A DNA stretch of 64,000 nt from Amycolatopsis sp. A133 (GTDB lineage Bacteria > Actinomycetota > Actinomycetes > Mycobacteriales > Pseudonocardiaceae). The DNA is taken from positions 248,001-312,000 of the forward strand of contig NZ_JAVHJU010000001.1 in the NCBI RefSeq assembly GCF_031082405.1, given 5' to 3'. The position numbers and the translations under genes were made by a program. Position 1 is the stretch's first letter; each line of letters begins with the position of its first letter. This document shows, one piece after another, positions 26,825-35,078 of the stretch. Below the pieces are notes generated by a model. The model was not told the DNA's origin. It worked only from the letters and a program-made list of their open reading frames with translations, and made no database searches.

Positions 26825-28809
26825 CCAGCCCGCACCCGACGACCCACGCCACGGTCGGAAAGGGAGCACATGTCGGCATCGTGGCGACAGAGGTCCACGA
26901 TTCGACCGTCTACCAAGTACTTCCCGGAGCCTCACCAGCCGAGAAGTACGCCGTCGGGCTCCGTTACCTGGAAGACGGGATCCCCAGCCGGGCCCGCGAA
27001 CTCATCGAAGAAGCCCGCGGGCACGGTCTCACCGATGGGAACGTCCAGTTCCATTGGGTGCTCGCGATGCTCTCCAAACGGTCCTATCGTGATCTCACGT
27101 CCGACGAACGGCACCAGCTGGCGGGTCTGCCCGCGATTTGCGCGGCGCTCCCCGACGATGCGTGGGCCCGTGCGCTCGACGCCCTGTGCGAACTGCTGGG
27201 CTATCTCGCCACGCCCCACAGCAACCCGCAACCGGCGATCAGGGCGCTCACGGAACTCGATCGGCCGCAACGCGAGCAGATCCAGCGCCATCTCGACCTC
27301 GTCCTCACCGGCGGGCTCCGCGACAGCTTCTGGGCCGAAACCCGTCGCAACGCCGAAGCGACGCAGCTGGGCAACGGCCGGACGGATCGCGTCTGGGCCT
27401 ATTTCCACCCTCGACCGGTCCGGCCTCGAGTCCGCCAACCTGCACCCTCCGAAACCACCTCACGAGATCGTGCGCGAGCCACGATCGGAACACTCGTGAG
27501 CACCCTCGCCGTCCTCTACCTGGGGCGGACGATCTTTCTCAATGCGCAGGTTCTGCCGATCGTCGCCTACCTCTCCGCCGCGGCCGCTGCCGTCTTGGCC
27601 GTCCGCAACGGCCATGAGTGGCGCTACCGATCTGCTCGGATCGCGGCCAAGGACCGCCTTTACCGTTCCCGGCCCGGTCGCGGAAGTGCCGTCGAGGAGG
27701 GCTTCAGCCGCCGGGTGGATCATGCGTTCACCCACTACTTCGCCCGCTACGCACCTCGCGACGACACCCGGCAGGAGTGCCTTGCCGCGACGGCGGGGTT
27801 CCAGGCTGTACTGCGGAACGAGATCGCCGAGATCTATCGCGAAAGCCGTATCCCGATCGGGCGCGTGAGATGGCTGATCCGTCACGAAGCCGGCAGCGTT
27901 GTCCGCCAGTGGAAGGCCGGCGAGCTGTTCCGGTACCGCACGCAATACCGGGTCGAGCCGTCGATCAAACTTCGCTGCGTCGGCATGACCGTCGTGCTCG
28001 TCGCGGCAGCCGGCTACACGATCGCTTCGGCCGTCGCGACCAGCCTGGTTCCCCATGTAGCCGCAGCCGTCATCGCAATTGCGGCCACGACAACAGCGGG
28101 TGCAGGGTGGTCGCGAATCGTCAGCGAACGCCGCCGGATCGCGGAAGACCAGCTCGACTGCGACGAAGTGCTCGCATCTCGCGAAGCCGCCTACGCTCGC
28201 TGGAAACACAAGCTCGATTCGACCCGGCCCTCCGAAGCCGAGATGGAGCAGTGGCTCAACGCCGACAAGATCAAGTTGCTGGACAAAGCGTTGAAACACT
28301 ACCGGCTCGCCTGGCGCGACATCCTCACCCATGCGTTCCTGCAGACTCCCGCCAAGTCCTGCAAACGAGCACGGGTCAACGGCGCGCCGTGGCGCTACTC
28401 CAAGTACGACATCCGGCTTTTCTTGATCACGCACGACGGCGTGCGGGAACTCAGCACGGAGATCGACTTCGAGAACGCCTGCCTCAACGGTGAAGAGCGC
28501 AACAACTTCCGCTTCGACGCTGTCTCGTCGGTCCACGTGGCCACCAGCTCGGAACTGAGCTACAGCATGGAACTGGTGCTCATGAACGGTGAGCCGCAGA
28601 ACATCGACATCACCGACCACGAATCCAGCGAAGCCGCATCGGACGAGAGCCCGCTCGCACTGGCGAAAATGTCTCTCGAAGCAGCCGGTTTCACCAATAC
28701 ACTGCACATTCTGGAAGGCATTGCCGCGGAAGGGAAGAACTGGATCAAGCGCGATCCGTACATCAACGCCGCTCCGGGAGGGGCTATCACAGAAAACCGC
28801 CTGCGCTGA
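26821..28809 (+). CDS. Four-TM protein with N-terminal motif shared with the PNP protein
   Basis: The 662-residue protein is not of a named family. Residues 18-32 read VGIVATEVHDSTVYQ, the same pattern as residues 269-283 of the PNP protein. A helical, TPR-like region follows (SPAEKYAVGLRYLEDGIPSRA onward, about 38-170). Two hydrophobic hairpins (about 221-262 and 387-428) flank a charged cytosolic part. The last 230 residues form a globular domain with a final beta-rich section (IRLFLITHDGVREL and so on). The C-terminal position of the motif in the effector and N-terminal position here suggest recruitment of one by the other at the membrane. It is third in the operon and has the same lower-GC character. 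Confidence 0.7.
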   Translation: MTSPHPTTHATVGKGAHVGIVATEVHDSTVYQVLPGASPAEKYAVGLRYLEDGIPSRARELIEEARGHGLTDGNVQFHWVLAMLSKRSYRDLTSDERHQLAGLPAICAALPDDAWARALDALCELLGYLATPHSNPQPAIRALTELDRPQREQIQRHLDLVLTGGLRDSFWAETRRNAEATQLGNGRTDRVWAYFHPRPVRPRVRQPAPSETTSRDRARATIGTLVSTLAVLYLGRTIFLNAQVLPIVAYLSAAAAAVLAVRNGHEWRYRSARIAAKDRLYRSRPGRGSAVEEGFSRRVDHAFTHYFARYAPRDDTRQECLAATAGFQAVLRNEIAEIYRESRIPIGRVRWLIRHEAGSVVRQWKAGELFRYRTQYRVEPSIKLRCVGMTVVLVAAAGYTIASAVATSLVPHVAAAVIAIAATTTAGAGWSRIVSERRRIAEDQLDCDEVLASREAAYARWKHKLDSTRPSEAEMEQWLNADKIKLLDKALKHYRLAWRDILTHAFLQTPAKSCKRARVNGAPWRYSKYDIRLFLITHDGVRELSTEIDFENACLNGEERNNFRFDAVSSVHVATSSELSYSMELVLMNGEPQNIDITDHESSEAASDESPLALAKMSLEAAGFTNTLHILEGIAAEGKNWIKRDPYINAAPGGAITENRLR

Positions 28810-28818
28810 CGTCGCTGA

Positions 28819-28869
28819 TTTCCCGGATGCAAGAGGCCATCCCGCTGGGTTAGCCTGTGTTCCGGGAAA
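28819..28869. promoter_or_regulatory. Inverted repeat flanking the start region of the NLR gene
   Basis: TTTCCCGGA at 28819-28827 and its exact complement TCCGGGAAA at 28861-28869 are separated by 33 bases. The right arm overlaps the start of the Shine-Dalgarno AAAGGAG (28867-28873). It could be an operator or could mask the ribosome site in the mRNA. It lies within the 70 bases that separate the operon above from the NB-ARC gene. Confidence 0.4.
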
Positions 28870-28879
28870 GGAGCGCTCG

Positions 28880-31195
28880 GTGGGGGACGACGAGGAAACC
28901 ACGGTTTCCGGAACCGCGAACGCCTCGGGCGCCGGCAGCATCGCGGTCGGCGCCGTCGGGCGGGACGTGCACATCGGCCCGGCCGCCTCGGCTCCCGGCA
29001 CCGCGCACGCCCACAGCGGCACCGTCTCCGCCGGGGTCGTTCTGGGGGATCTGATCGTCCACCAGGCCGCCGTGCCCGGGCCGGCCGCCGTCGTGACCAG
29101 GCTGACCCGTGAAACCGGTGACCCGGCCGAGCTCTTCGTCGGCCGCGAAGAACAGACGCGGCGGCTCCTCGCTTTGCTGGAGCCCGGCGCCGTGGTGGTG
29201 ACCGCCGTCGCCGGGATGGGCGGGATCGGGAAGACCGCGCTGGCGCGGCACGTCGGCGTGGCGGCACACGGCCGGTTCGGCGGCGGTGTCTTCTTCGTGG
29301 ACCTGCACGGCTACGACTCCGCACCGATCCGGCCGCGGCAGGTGTTCGGGTCCCTGCTGCGCGTCCTCGACGTCCCCGCCGACGGGATCCCGCCGGACGC
29401 CGGCGAGCGGGCCGCCGTCTACCACCAGGTCCTCGACCAGCTCGCCCGGGCCGGGCGCCGGGTGCTGCTGGTGCTCGACAACGTCTCCGCCGCCGATCAG
29501 GTGCGCGACCTGCTGCCGCGGCACCGCTCGCACCGGGCGCTCGTCACGACCCGCGACACCCTCGGCCTCCCGGGCGCACACCGCTTCGACCTGGACGTCC
29601 TGGCCGATGCCGACGCCGTGCAGCTGCTGACGCGGGTTCTCGCGCAGCGGAACCCCGAGGATCCGCGGGTGTCCGAAGCGCCCGCCGCGGCGTTGCGGCT
29701 GGTGCGGATCTGCGGCGCGCTGCCGCTGGCGATCCGGCTCACCGCGTCGATCCTCGCCGACGAGCCGAGCCTGCCCGTCGACGGCCTGGTCGGCGAGCTG
29801 ACCGCAGCCGGCGGTCCCGGCGTCCACCGGACCGAGCACGGCGAAGAGACCGTCGGGGCCGTCTTCGACCAGTCCTGGCACCGGCTCCGGACGCGCGCCG
29901 CCGACGCCGCCGCCCTGCTGCCCCTGCTGACGATCGATCCCGGACCCGACTTCGCCACGGACGCGGCCGCGGCGCTCGCGGGCACCACGTCCGCCGTCGC
30001 CGCGGCCCGGCTGCGCACCCTGCGCGCCGCGTCCCTGCTGCAGCAGACGGCGACGGGCCGGTGGCAGCTGCACGACCTGATCCGGCTCTGCGCCTACCAG
30101 CACCTCACGCCCGAGACCGCCGGCCCCGCCGCGGAGAGGCTCCTCACCCACTACGCCGAGCTGGTGACGGCGGCCGACAGCCGGTTCCGGGCCTTTTCGG
30201 GCGAGCCGGTGGACGAGCGGTTCCCCAGTACGCAAGACGCCCTGGCGTGGCTCGACGCCGAACGCACCACGCTGACCGCCGCCGTCGTCCGCGCGCACGG
30301 GATCGGGGCCCATCGATTCGCGTTCCACATCGGTACCTACCTGACCGAGTACCTCGAGTGGCGGCACCACCTGACCGATTGGCTCCTGGTCACCGACTAC
30401 GCCACGCGAGCGGCGGCGCTCCTCGACGACCCGGATGCTTCGGCCACGGCCTGGAACAACTTCGGCAACGCCCTGGAGCAGGCGCGCCGGTACGACGAAG
30501 CGATCGACGCCGATCAGCGGGCCCTGGCGCTCTTCCGCGAGCTGGGCGACCGCCGGGGGGAAGCCTCGAGCTGGAGCAACCTCGGCATCGCCCTGCTGGG
30601 CGAGCTCCGGATCGACGAGGCGATCGACGCCCACCGCCACGCCCTGCGCCTGTACCGGGCCCTCGGCGATCGCCCTGGGCAAGGCCGCGCCTGGGCCAAT
30701 CTCGCGCACACGTTTTCCAGCGCTCGGCGGTACGACGTCGCGATCAACGCCTGCCGTCGGTCGTTGCGCCTGTTCCGGGAGATCGGTGACCGGCACCTCG
30801 AGGCCCGGGCGTGGGACAACCTGGGGAACCTGTGCAACGAGCTGCAGCGCTTCGGCGAGGCGATCGACGCGTACTCCCTGGCCGTGGCCCTCCACCACGA
30901 CGTCGGTGACCAGCGCCGCGAAGCCGTGGCGTGGGATCACCTGGGAACTGCGCTGCGCCAGGGGTTCGAGTTCGAGAAGGCGATCGAGGCGCACGGGCGG
31001 GCCATCCGGTACTTCCGGCACACCGGTGCCTGCCGCGAGGAAGGCCTGGCCTGGTTCAACCTGGCCTTCGCGCTGGGGCCCGCGCGCTCGGTGGAAGAGG
31101 CGAAGTCGGCGTGGGAGACGGCCGCGAGGCTCTTCCGCGAGGCGGGCGACGAGGAGCTGCTCGCCCACACGGTGCGGTGGCTGGAAAACCCGTGA
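28880..31195 (+). CDS. NB-ARC/TPR NLR-like receptor
   Basis: The 771-residue STAND ATPase starts with a glycine/alanine/valine-rich N-terminal region (1-70) that contains SIAVGAVGRDVHIG and SAGVVLGDLIVHQ. The NB-ARC domain (about 85-400) follows with Walker A GMGGIGKT (112-119), Walker B VLLVLDNV (Asp200), sensor ALVTTRD, and CGALPLAIRL. A winged-helix region follows, then at least six TPR-type repeats (about 505-770) with alternating AWNNFGNAL, SNLGIALL, ANLAHTF, DNLGNLCN, DHLGTAL and FNLAFAL. Such proteins oligomerise on sensing a ligand through the repeats. GTG 28880 has AAAGGAG six bases upstream. No N-terminal effector domain is present, so it probably acts on the adjacent proteins. Confidence 0.85.
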   Translation: MGDDEETTVSGTANASGAGSIAVGAVGRDVHIGPAASAPGTAHAHSGTVSAGVVLGDLIVHQAAVPGPAAVVTRLTRETGDPAELFVGREEQTRRLLALLEPGAVVVTAVAGMGGIGKTALARHVGVAAHGRFGGGVFFVDLHGYDSAPIRPRQVFGSLLRVLDVPADGIPPDAGERAAVYHQVLDQLARAGRRVLLVLDNVSAADQVRDLLPRHRSHRALVTTRDTLGLPGAHRFDLDVLADADAVQLLTRVLAQRNPEDPRVSEAPAAALRLVRICGALPLAIRLTASILADEPSLPVDGLVGELTAAGGPGVHRTEHGEETVGAVFDQSWHRLRTRAADAAALLPLLTIDPGPDFATDAAAALAGTTSAVAAARLRTLRAASLLQQTATGRWQLHDLIRLCAYQHLTPETAGPAAERLLTHYAELVTAADSRFRAFSGEPVDERFPSTQDALAWLDAERTTLTAAVVRAHGIGAHRFAFHIGTYLTEYLEWRHHLTDWLLVTDYATRAAALLDDPDASATAWNNFGNALEQARRYDEAIDADQRALALFRELGDRRGEASSWSNLGIALLGELRIDEAIDAHRHALRLYRALGDRPGQGRAWANLAHTFSSARRYDVAINACRRSLRLFREIGDRHLEARAWDNLGNLCNELQRFGEAIDAYSLAVALHHDVGDQRREAVAWDHLGTALRQGFEFEKAIEAHGRAIRYFRHTGACREEGLAWFNLAFALGPARSVEEAKSAWETAARLFREAGDEELLAHTVRWLENP

Positions 31196-31196
31196 G

Positions 31197-31760
31197 CTAC
31201 CGGACGGCGGACCGGTAGCGCTGCATCTTCTCCCGGCTCCCGCACGCACTCATCGAGCACCAGCGGCGCGCGCCCGCCCGGGACGTGTCCAGGAACAGCA
31301 GCGAGCACTCGGGGTTGGCGCACTCGCGCAGGCGGGCGGCCTCGTCGCCGCCGAGCACCGCGACCGCGTCCGCGGCGATCAGGCCCAGCAGCGACGGCAC
31401 GGTCGCCGGGACCGGCCGCGCCCGCAGCCCGGCCGGGGTGAGGTGCAGGGCGCTGACCGGCGGCGGGTGCGCCGCCCACCGGTTCACGGTGGCGATGTCC
31501 TCCGCCTGCGCCGGGTCGTCGCCGAGCTGGGTGCGCAGCAGGCGGTAGACGGCCTCGCGGAGTTCGCGGGCCGCGGCCAGGTCGGCCGCCGAGCAGGCCG
31601 GATCGGCCGGGGTCAGCCCGGCTTCGGTGCACCAGCGGCCCAGTGCCGCGGGGTCGGTCAGGCGCTCGAACCCGCCGTCGCGCCACCGCATGCCGACCGT
31701 GGCCGTGAAGTTCACCGACGGCCGCCCGCCGTGGAAGCGGAACCCCTGCTTGTCTCCCAC
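31197..31760 (-). CDS. CGNR zinc-finger (ABATE-domain) regulator
   Basis: The 187-residue protein has an N-terminal ABATE-type helical domain (about 1-135) and a C-terminal CGNR zinc finger, CANPECSLLFLD then WCSMSACGSREK, with four cysteines and a Ser in place of the usual Asn of CGNR. Proteins of this kind are thought to bind DNA as stress-response regulators. It starts with GTG 31760, divergent from the PanE-like gene, with a 21-base palindrome between. The gene ends one base from the convergent NLR gene. Confidence 0.85.
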   Translation of the reverse strand: MGDKQGFRFHGGRPSVNFTATVGMRWRDGGFERLTDPAALGRWCTEAGLTPADPACSAADLAAARELREAVYRLLRTQLGDDPAQAEDIATVNRWAAHPPPVSALHLTPAGLRARPVPATVPSLLGLIAADAVAVLGGDEAARLRECANPECSLLFLDTSRAGARRWCSMSACGSREKMQRYRSAVR

Positions 31761-31777
31761 GCCGGGAACGCTACCGT

Positions 31778-31798
31778 GTTACCGGTTGAACCGGTAAC
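31778..31798. promoter_or_regulatory. 21-bp palindrome between the CGNR and PanE-like genes
   Basis: GTTACCGGTT-G-AACCGGTAAC has perfect ten-base arms around one base. It ends ten bases before the PanE-like start and 18 bases from the CGNR start. It is the obvious candidate for an operator, probably bound by the CGNR protein itself. Confidence 0.75.
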
Positions 31799-31807
31799 GT
31801 GCGCGGA

Positions 31808-32713
31808 GTGAAATTCGCGATCATCGGCGCGGGCGGCCTCGGCGGGTTCTTCGGGGCCCGGCTCGCCGCCGCCGGACACGACGTCTCCTTCCTGGCCCGC
31901 GGCGAGCACCTCACGGCGTTGCGCGAGCGCGGCCTCACCGTGCTCGGCCCGGACGGGACGGCCACCACCCGGCCCGTCCACGCCAGCGGCGACCCGGCGG
32001 AGCTCGGTACCGCCGACGCCGTCCTGCTGGCGGTGAAGACCTGGCAGCTCGACGCCGCCGTGGCCGCGCTCCCGGCCGGGACGGACGCGGTGATCACGCT
32101 GCAGAACGGGGTCGACGCCCCCGCGCAGGTCGCCCGGGTGCTGGGCGAGGACGCGGTCCTCCCCGGCGTGGCGAAGGTGATCGCCGCGCTCGCCGGGCCG
32201 GGCACGATCCGGCACGTCGGCGGCCCCGGCTCGCTCGACGTCGCGGAGTGGGACAACCGGCCGAGCGAGCGGGTCGAGCGGATCCGCGCCGCGTTCGGCA
32301 CCGCCGGGATCGCCACCACACCCCCGGCGGACATCTGGGCCGACCTGTGGGCGAAGTTCCTCTTCATCGCGCCGGCCGGCGGGCTGGGCGCGGTCACCGG
32401 CGCCCCGTTCGGCGAGCTGCGCGGGCACCCCGAAACGCGGCGGACGCTGCAGGCGGCCATGGCGGAGATCGAACGCCTGGCCCACGCGTCCGGCGTCGCA
32501 CTGCCCGCCGACGTCGTCGCCGCCACGCTGGCGTTCGTCGACCGGCAGCCCGCCGAGGGCACGACGTCACTGCAGCGCGACATCGCGGCCGGTCGTCCGT
32601 CCGAATTGGACGCTTGGACCGGTTCCGTGGTGCGGCTCGGCCGGGAGACCGGCGTCCCGACGCCCGTCAACGACGTCCTCCACGCGGTGCTGCGGCTGCG
32701 CGAAAACCGGTGA
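31808..32713 (+). CDS. 2-dehydropantoate 2-reductase-like oxidoreductase
   Basis: The 301-residue protein has the PanE/ApbA layout: NAD(P)-binding IIGAGGLGGFFGARL at the N-terminus, AVKTWQ and LQNGVDA, then a helical C-terminal domain with WAKFLFIAPAG and the conserved Lys in that segment. Family members reduce 2-dehydropantoate with NADPH in pantothenate synthesis, but many isolated homologues act on other substrates. The divergent CGNR regulator suggests an inducible, non-biosynthetic role. I use GTG 31808, which gives the usual MKFAIIGAGG; GTG 31799 directly abuts the palindrome. No ribosome site is visible, so the mRNA may be leaderless. Confidence 0.85.
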   Translation: MKFAIIGAGGLGGFFGARLAAAGHDVSFLARGEHLTALRERGLTVLGPDGTATTRPVHASGDPAELGTADAVLLAVKTWQLDAAVAALPAGTDAVITLQNGVDAPAQVARVLGEDAVLPGVAKVIAALAGPGTIRHVGGPGSLDVAEWDNRPSERVERIRAAFGTAGIATTPPADIWADLWAKFLFIAPAGGLGAVTGAPFGELRGHPETRRTLQAAMAEIERLAHASGVALPADVVAATLAFVDRQPAEGTTSLQRDIAAGRPSELDAWTGSVVRLGRETGVPTPVNDVLHAVLRLRENR

Positions 32714-32751
32714 GGCTGCCTGCCGGGCGCGAAGTCTGGCACGATCAGGCC

Positions 32752-33678
32752 GTGACCGGCAGCAGGCGCACGTGCGGACTCGCGATGGCGGCCGTCCTCC
32801 TGCTGGTGCTGACCGCCTGCACCGCCGGCTTCGGCGAGCTCAAACTGCGGATCGCCGCGGGCAACTCCGGTGGCGTCTACTACAAGCTCGCCCAGACCCT
32901 CGCCGGCGCCTGGCAGACCGGCCTGGACATCGACCGGCCGCAGGTGCTGCAGACCCAGGGCTCGCCCGACAACGTCGACAAGGTGCTCACCCGCCAGGCC
33001 GACGTCGCCTTCGTCGCCGCCGACGTCGCCGCGGACCGCTACCAGGCCCGTCGCGATTTCGCCGCGCTCGCCCGGATCCACGACGACTACCTGCACATCG
33101 TCGTCCGGGCCGACTCCGACATCCGGTCGGTGTCCCAGCTGAGCGGCCACCGGATCGCGATCGGCTCACCGCAGTCCGGCGTCGAGTACATCGCCGAGTG
33201 GCTGCTCCTGGCGCTCGGGCTGCGCGACTCGGTCGGCACGACCACCCGCGGCCTCGACGATTCCGTCGTCGCGCTGCGGAACCACGAGGTCGACGCGTTC
33301 TTCTGGTCCGGCGGGCTGCCCACGCCGAAGCTGCTGGAACCGGAGAATCGAGGCCGGCTGCGCCTGCTCGACCTCGCCGATGTGCTGCCGAAGGTGCAGG
33401 CGCTCAGCCCGGTCTACAGCACCGCGACGATCCCGGCGAGCACGTACGACCAGCTCCTCCCGGTGACGACGCTGGTGGTCCCGAACTTCCTGGTGGTCCC
33501 GAAGTCCATGCCCGACGACGTGGCGGAAGCCCTGGTCCGCGGCCTGTTCGACGCCCGCCCCCGGCTCGCGCTCGCCAATCCGGCGGCCCTGTCCATCGAC
33601 GTCCACCCGGGCATCGAGACCCAGCCGGTCCCGCTCCACCCCGGCGCGCTGCGGTACTACCGGGCGCAGAAGACCTAA
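32752..33678 (+). CDS. TAXI-family solute-binding lipoprotein
   Basis: The 308-residue protein has a lipoprotein signal ending in LTAC with Cys23 as the lipidation site. The TAXI-TRAP binding fold follows: RIAAGNSGGVYYKLAQ, QGSPDNVDKVL, DVAFVAADVAA, GSPQSGVEY and HPGALRYYR. TAXI proteins bind carboxylates or amino acids such as glutamate. No TRAP permease gene is present in the window; a two-component system converges on it with a four-base overlap. It may be a sensory binding protein that hands its ligand state to the histidine kinase, or may serve a permease elsewhere. The start is GTG 32752. Confidence 0.88.
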   Translation: MTGSRRTCGLAMAAVLLLVLTACTAGFGELKLRIAAGNSGGVYYKLAQTLAGAWQTGLDIDRPQVLQTQGSPDNVDKVLTRQADVAFVAADVAADRYQARRDFAALARIHDDYLHIVVRADSDIRSVSQLSGHRIAIGSPQSGVEYIAEWLLLALGLRDSVGTTTRGLDDSVVALRNHEVDAFFWSGGLPTPKLLEPENRGRLRLLDLADVLPKVQALSPVYSTATIPASTYDQLLPVTTLVVPNFLVVPKSMPDDVAEALVRGLFDARPRLALANPAALSIDVHPGIETQPVPLHPGALRYYRAQKT

Positions 33679-35072
33679 ACGACCGGGAACACCATCGCGA
33701 TCCGCAGCCCGCCGTCCTCGGGCAGCTCCAGCTCCAGCTCCCCGTCGGAGTGGGCGACGAGCTCGCTGACGATCGCCAGCCCCAGACCCGAACCGGGCAC
33801 GTTCTGATGCGCCGGGCTGCGCCAGAACCGGTCCAGCGCGCGGTCGAGCTCATCCGGCTGCAAGCCCGGCCCGTGGTCACGCACCGACAACCGCACCCGG
33901 TCGCCCTCCCGTACCACCGCGATCCGGATTTCCGTCCCCGCCGCGGTGAACTTCAGCGCGTTGTCCAGGAGGGCATCCAAGATCGTCTCCGCGCCCCGCG
34001 GTGGCATGCACACGCGCGCGCCATCCCCGGAAGCGTCCACGACCAGGCGCACGTCCCGCGCCTCGCCGACCACCGACCAGTCCGCGACCCGGTCCGCCAC
34101 GACCTCGTCCAGCACCACCGGGTCCAGCTCGCCGCCGGAGGCCTCGGCGCGGGCCATCGACAGCAGCCCGTCCAGGATCTGGTGCAGCCGCCCCGCGTCG
34201 ACGCGGGCGGCCTCGAGGTCGGCGGCGGCCGGCTCGTCGTCGACGTGGCCTTCGAGGTTGCCGAGGCGGATCTTCAGCGCGGTCAGCGGGTTGCGCAGCT
34301 GGTGGGACGCGTCGGCGACAAACGCGCGCTGCGCGGCCAGCGCGCCGGACACGCTCTCGGCCATCCGGTCGAAAGAACGGCCGAGCTGACGCAGCTCCGG
34401 CGGCCCGCCGCTCTCCCCCACCGGCTCGGCCTCCCGGCCGCCGATCACCGACGCCACCAGCGCGCCGGTCGCGTCGTCGAGCCGCTGCACCGGCCGCAGG
34501 ATCCACCGGACCACCGGGATCGCCACGGCCAGCGCGAGCGTGAAAGCGAGGATCCCGCCCGCGGCGAGCAGCAGCCACCACCACAGCACGTCGGCCCGCT
34601 CGGACCCGGTATCGGACACCGTGAGCACCGCGCCGTGCACCTCGCCGTCGGCGAGCACCGGTTCGGCGAGCACCAGCGGCGTCGAATCCCACGGCATCAG
34701 TACGCCGTCCGGCTGGGACCGGCGACCGGCGAGCGCCTCGTGGACCGGCTCGCTGATCCGCTCGTCCTCGAGGTGGATCCGCGCGGCGGACGGCCCGAGC
34801 GACGAGGCGAACAGCCTGCCGTCCTGGTCGACGACCGCCACCTGGACGCCGTACACCTCGTTGTAGCGCATCAGTTCCGGGTCGATCAGCCCCGGCTTGT
34901 TGTCCAGCAGCGGCCGCTGCGCCAGCGACGCGAACCGCGCGGTGTCGGTCAGCCGGTCGAGGAACAGGTCCTGCTGCGCGCCGGCGGCGATGCTCCTGGC
35001 CAGCGGGATGCCCAGGCCGAACACCAGCAACGCGACCAGCGTCAGCACGATGCCCTGCAGCCGGACGCGCAC
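33675..35072 (-). CDS. Sensor histidine kinase (TctE/QseC type)
   Basis: The 465-residue membrane kinase has TM1 at about 8-28, an extracytoplasmic domain of about 130 residues, TM2 at about 163-186, a HAMP linker, the H-box FVADASHQLRNP with His257, an N-box DNALKF and the G-boxes DHGPGL and GSGLGLAI. The extracytoplasmic domain resembles those of tricarboxylate-sensing kinases. It follows the response regulator after six bases, so the two form an operon. It converges on the TAXI lipoprotein gene. A shared carboxylate signal is inferred from this arrangement. Confidence 0.93.
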   Translation of the reverse strand: MRVRLQGIVLTLVALLVFGLGIPLARSIAAGAQQDLFLDRLTDTARFASLAQRPLLDNKPGLIDPELMRYNEVYGVQVAVVDQDGRLFASSLGPSAARIHLEDERISEPVHEALAGRRSQPDGVLMPWDSTPLVLAEPVLADGEVHGAVLTVSDTGSERADVLWWWLLLAAGGILAFTLALAVAIPVVRWILRPVQRLDDATGALVASVIGGREAEPVGESGGPPELRQLGRSFDRMAESVSGALAAQRAFVADASHQLRNPLTALKIRLGNLEGHVDDEPAAADLEAARVDAGRLHQILDGLLSMARAEASGGELDPVVLDEVVADRVADWSVVGEARDVRLVVDASGDGARVCMPPRGAETILDALLDNALKFTAAGTEIRIAVVREGDRVRLSVRDHGPGLQPDELDRALDRFWRSPAHQNVPGSGLGLAIVSELVAHSDGELELELPEDGGLRIAMVFPVV

Positions 35073-35078
35073 GTCCCC

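Noticed and set aside
10738..31195. Prophage, transposon or integrative element carrying the accessory genes
   Set aside because: No integrase, transposase, terminal inverted repeats, tRNA target or phage structural gene was found.
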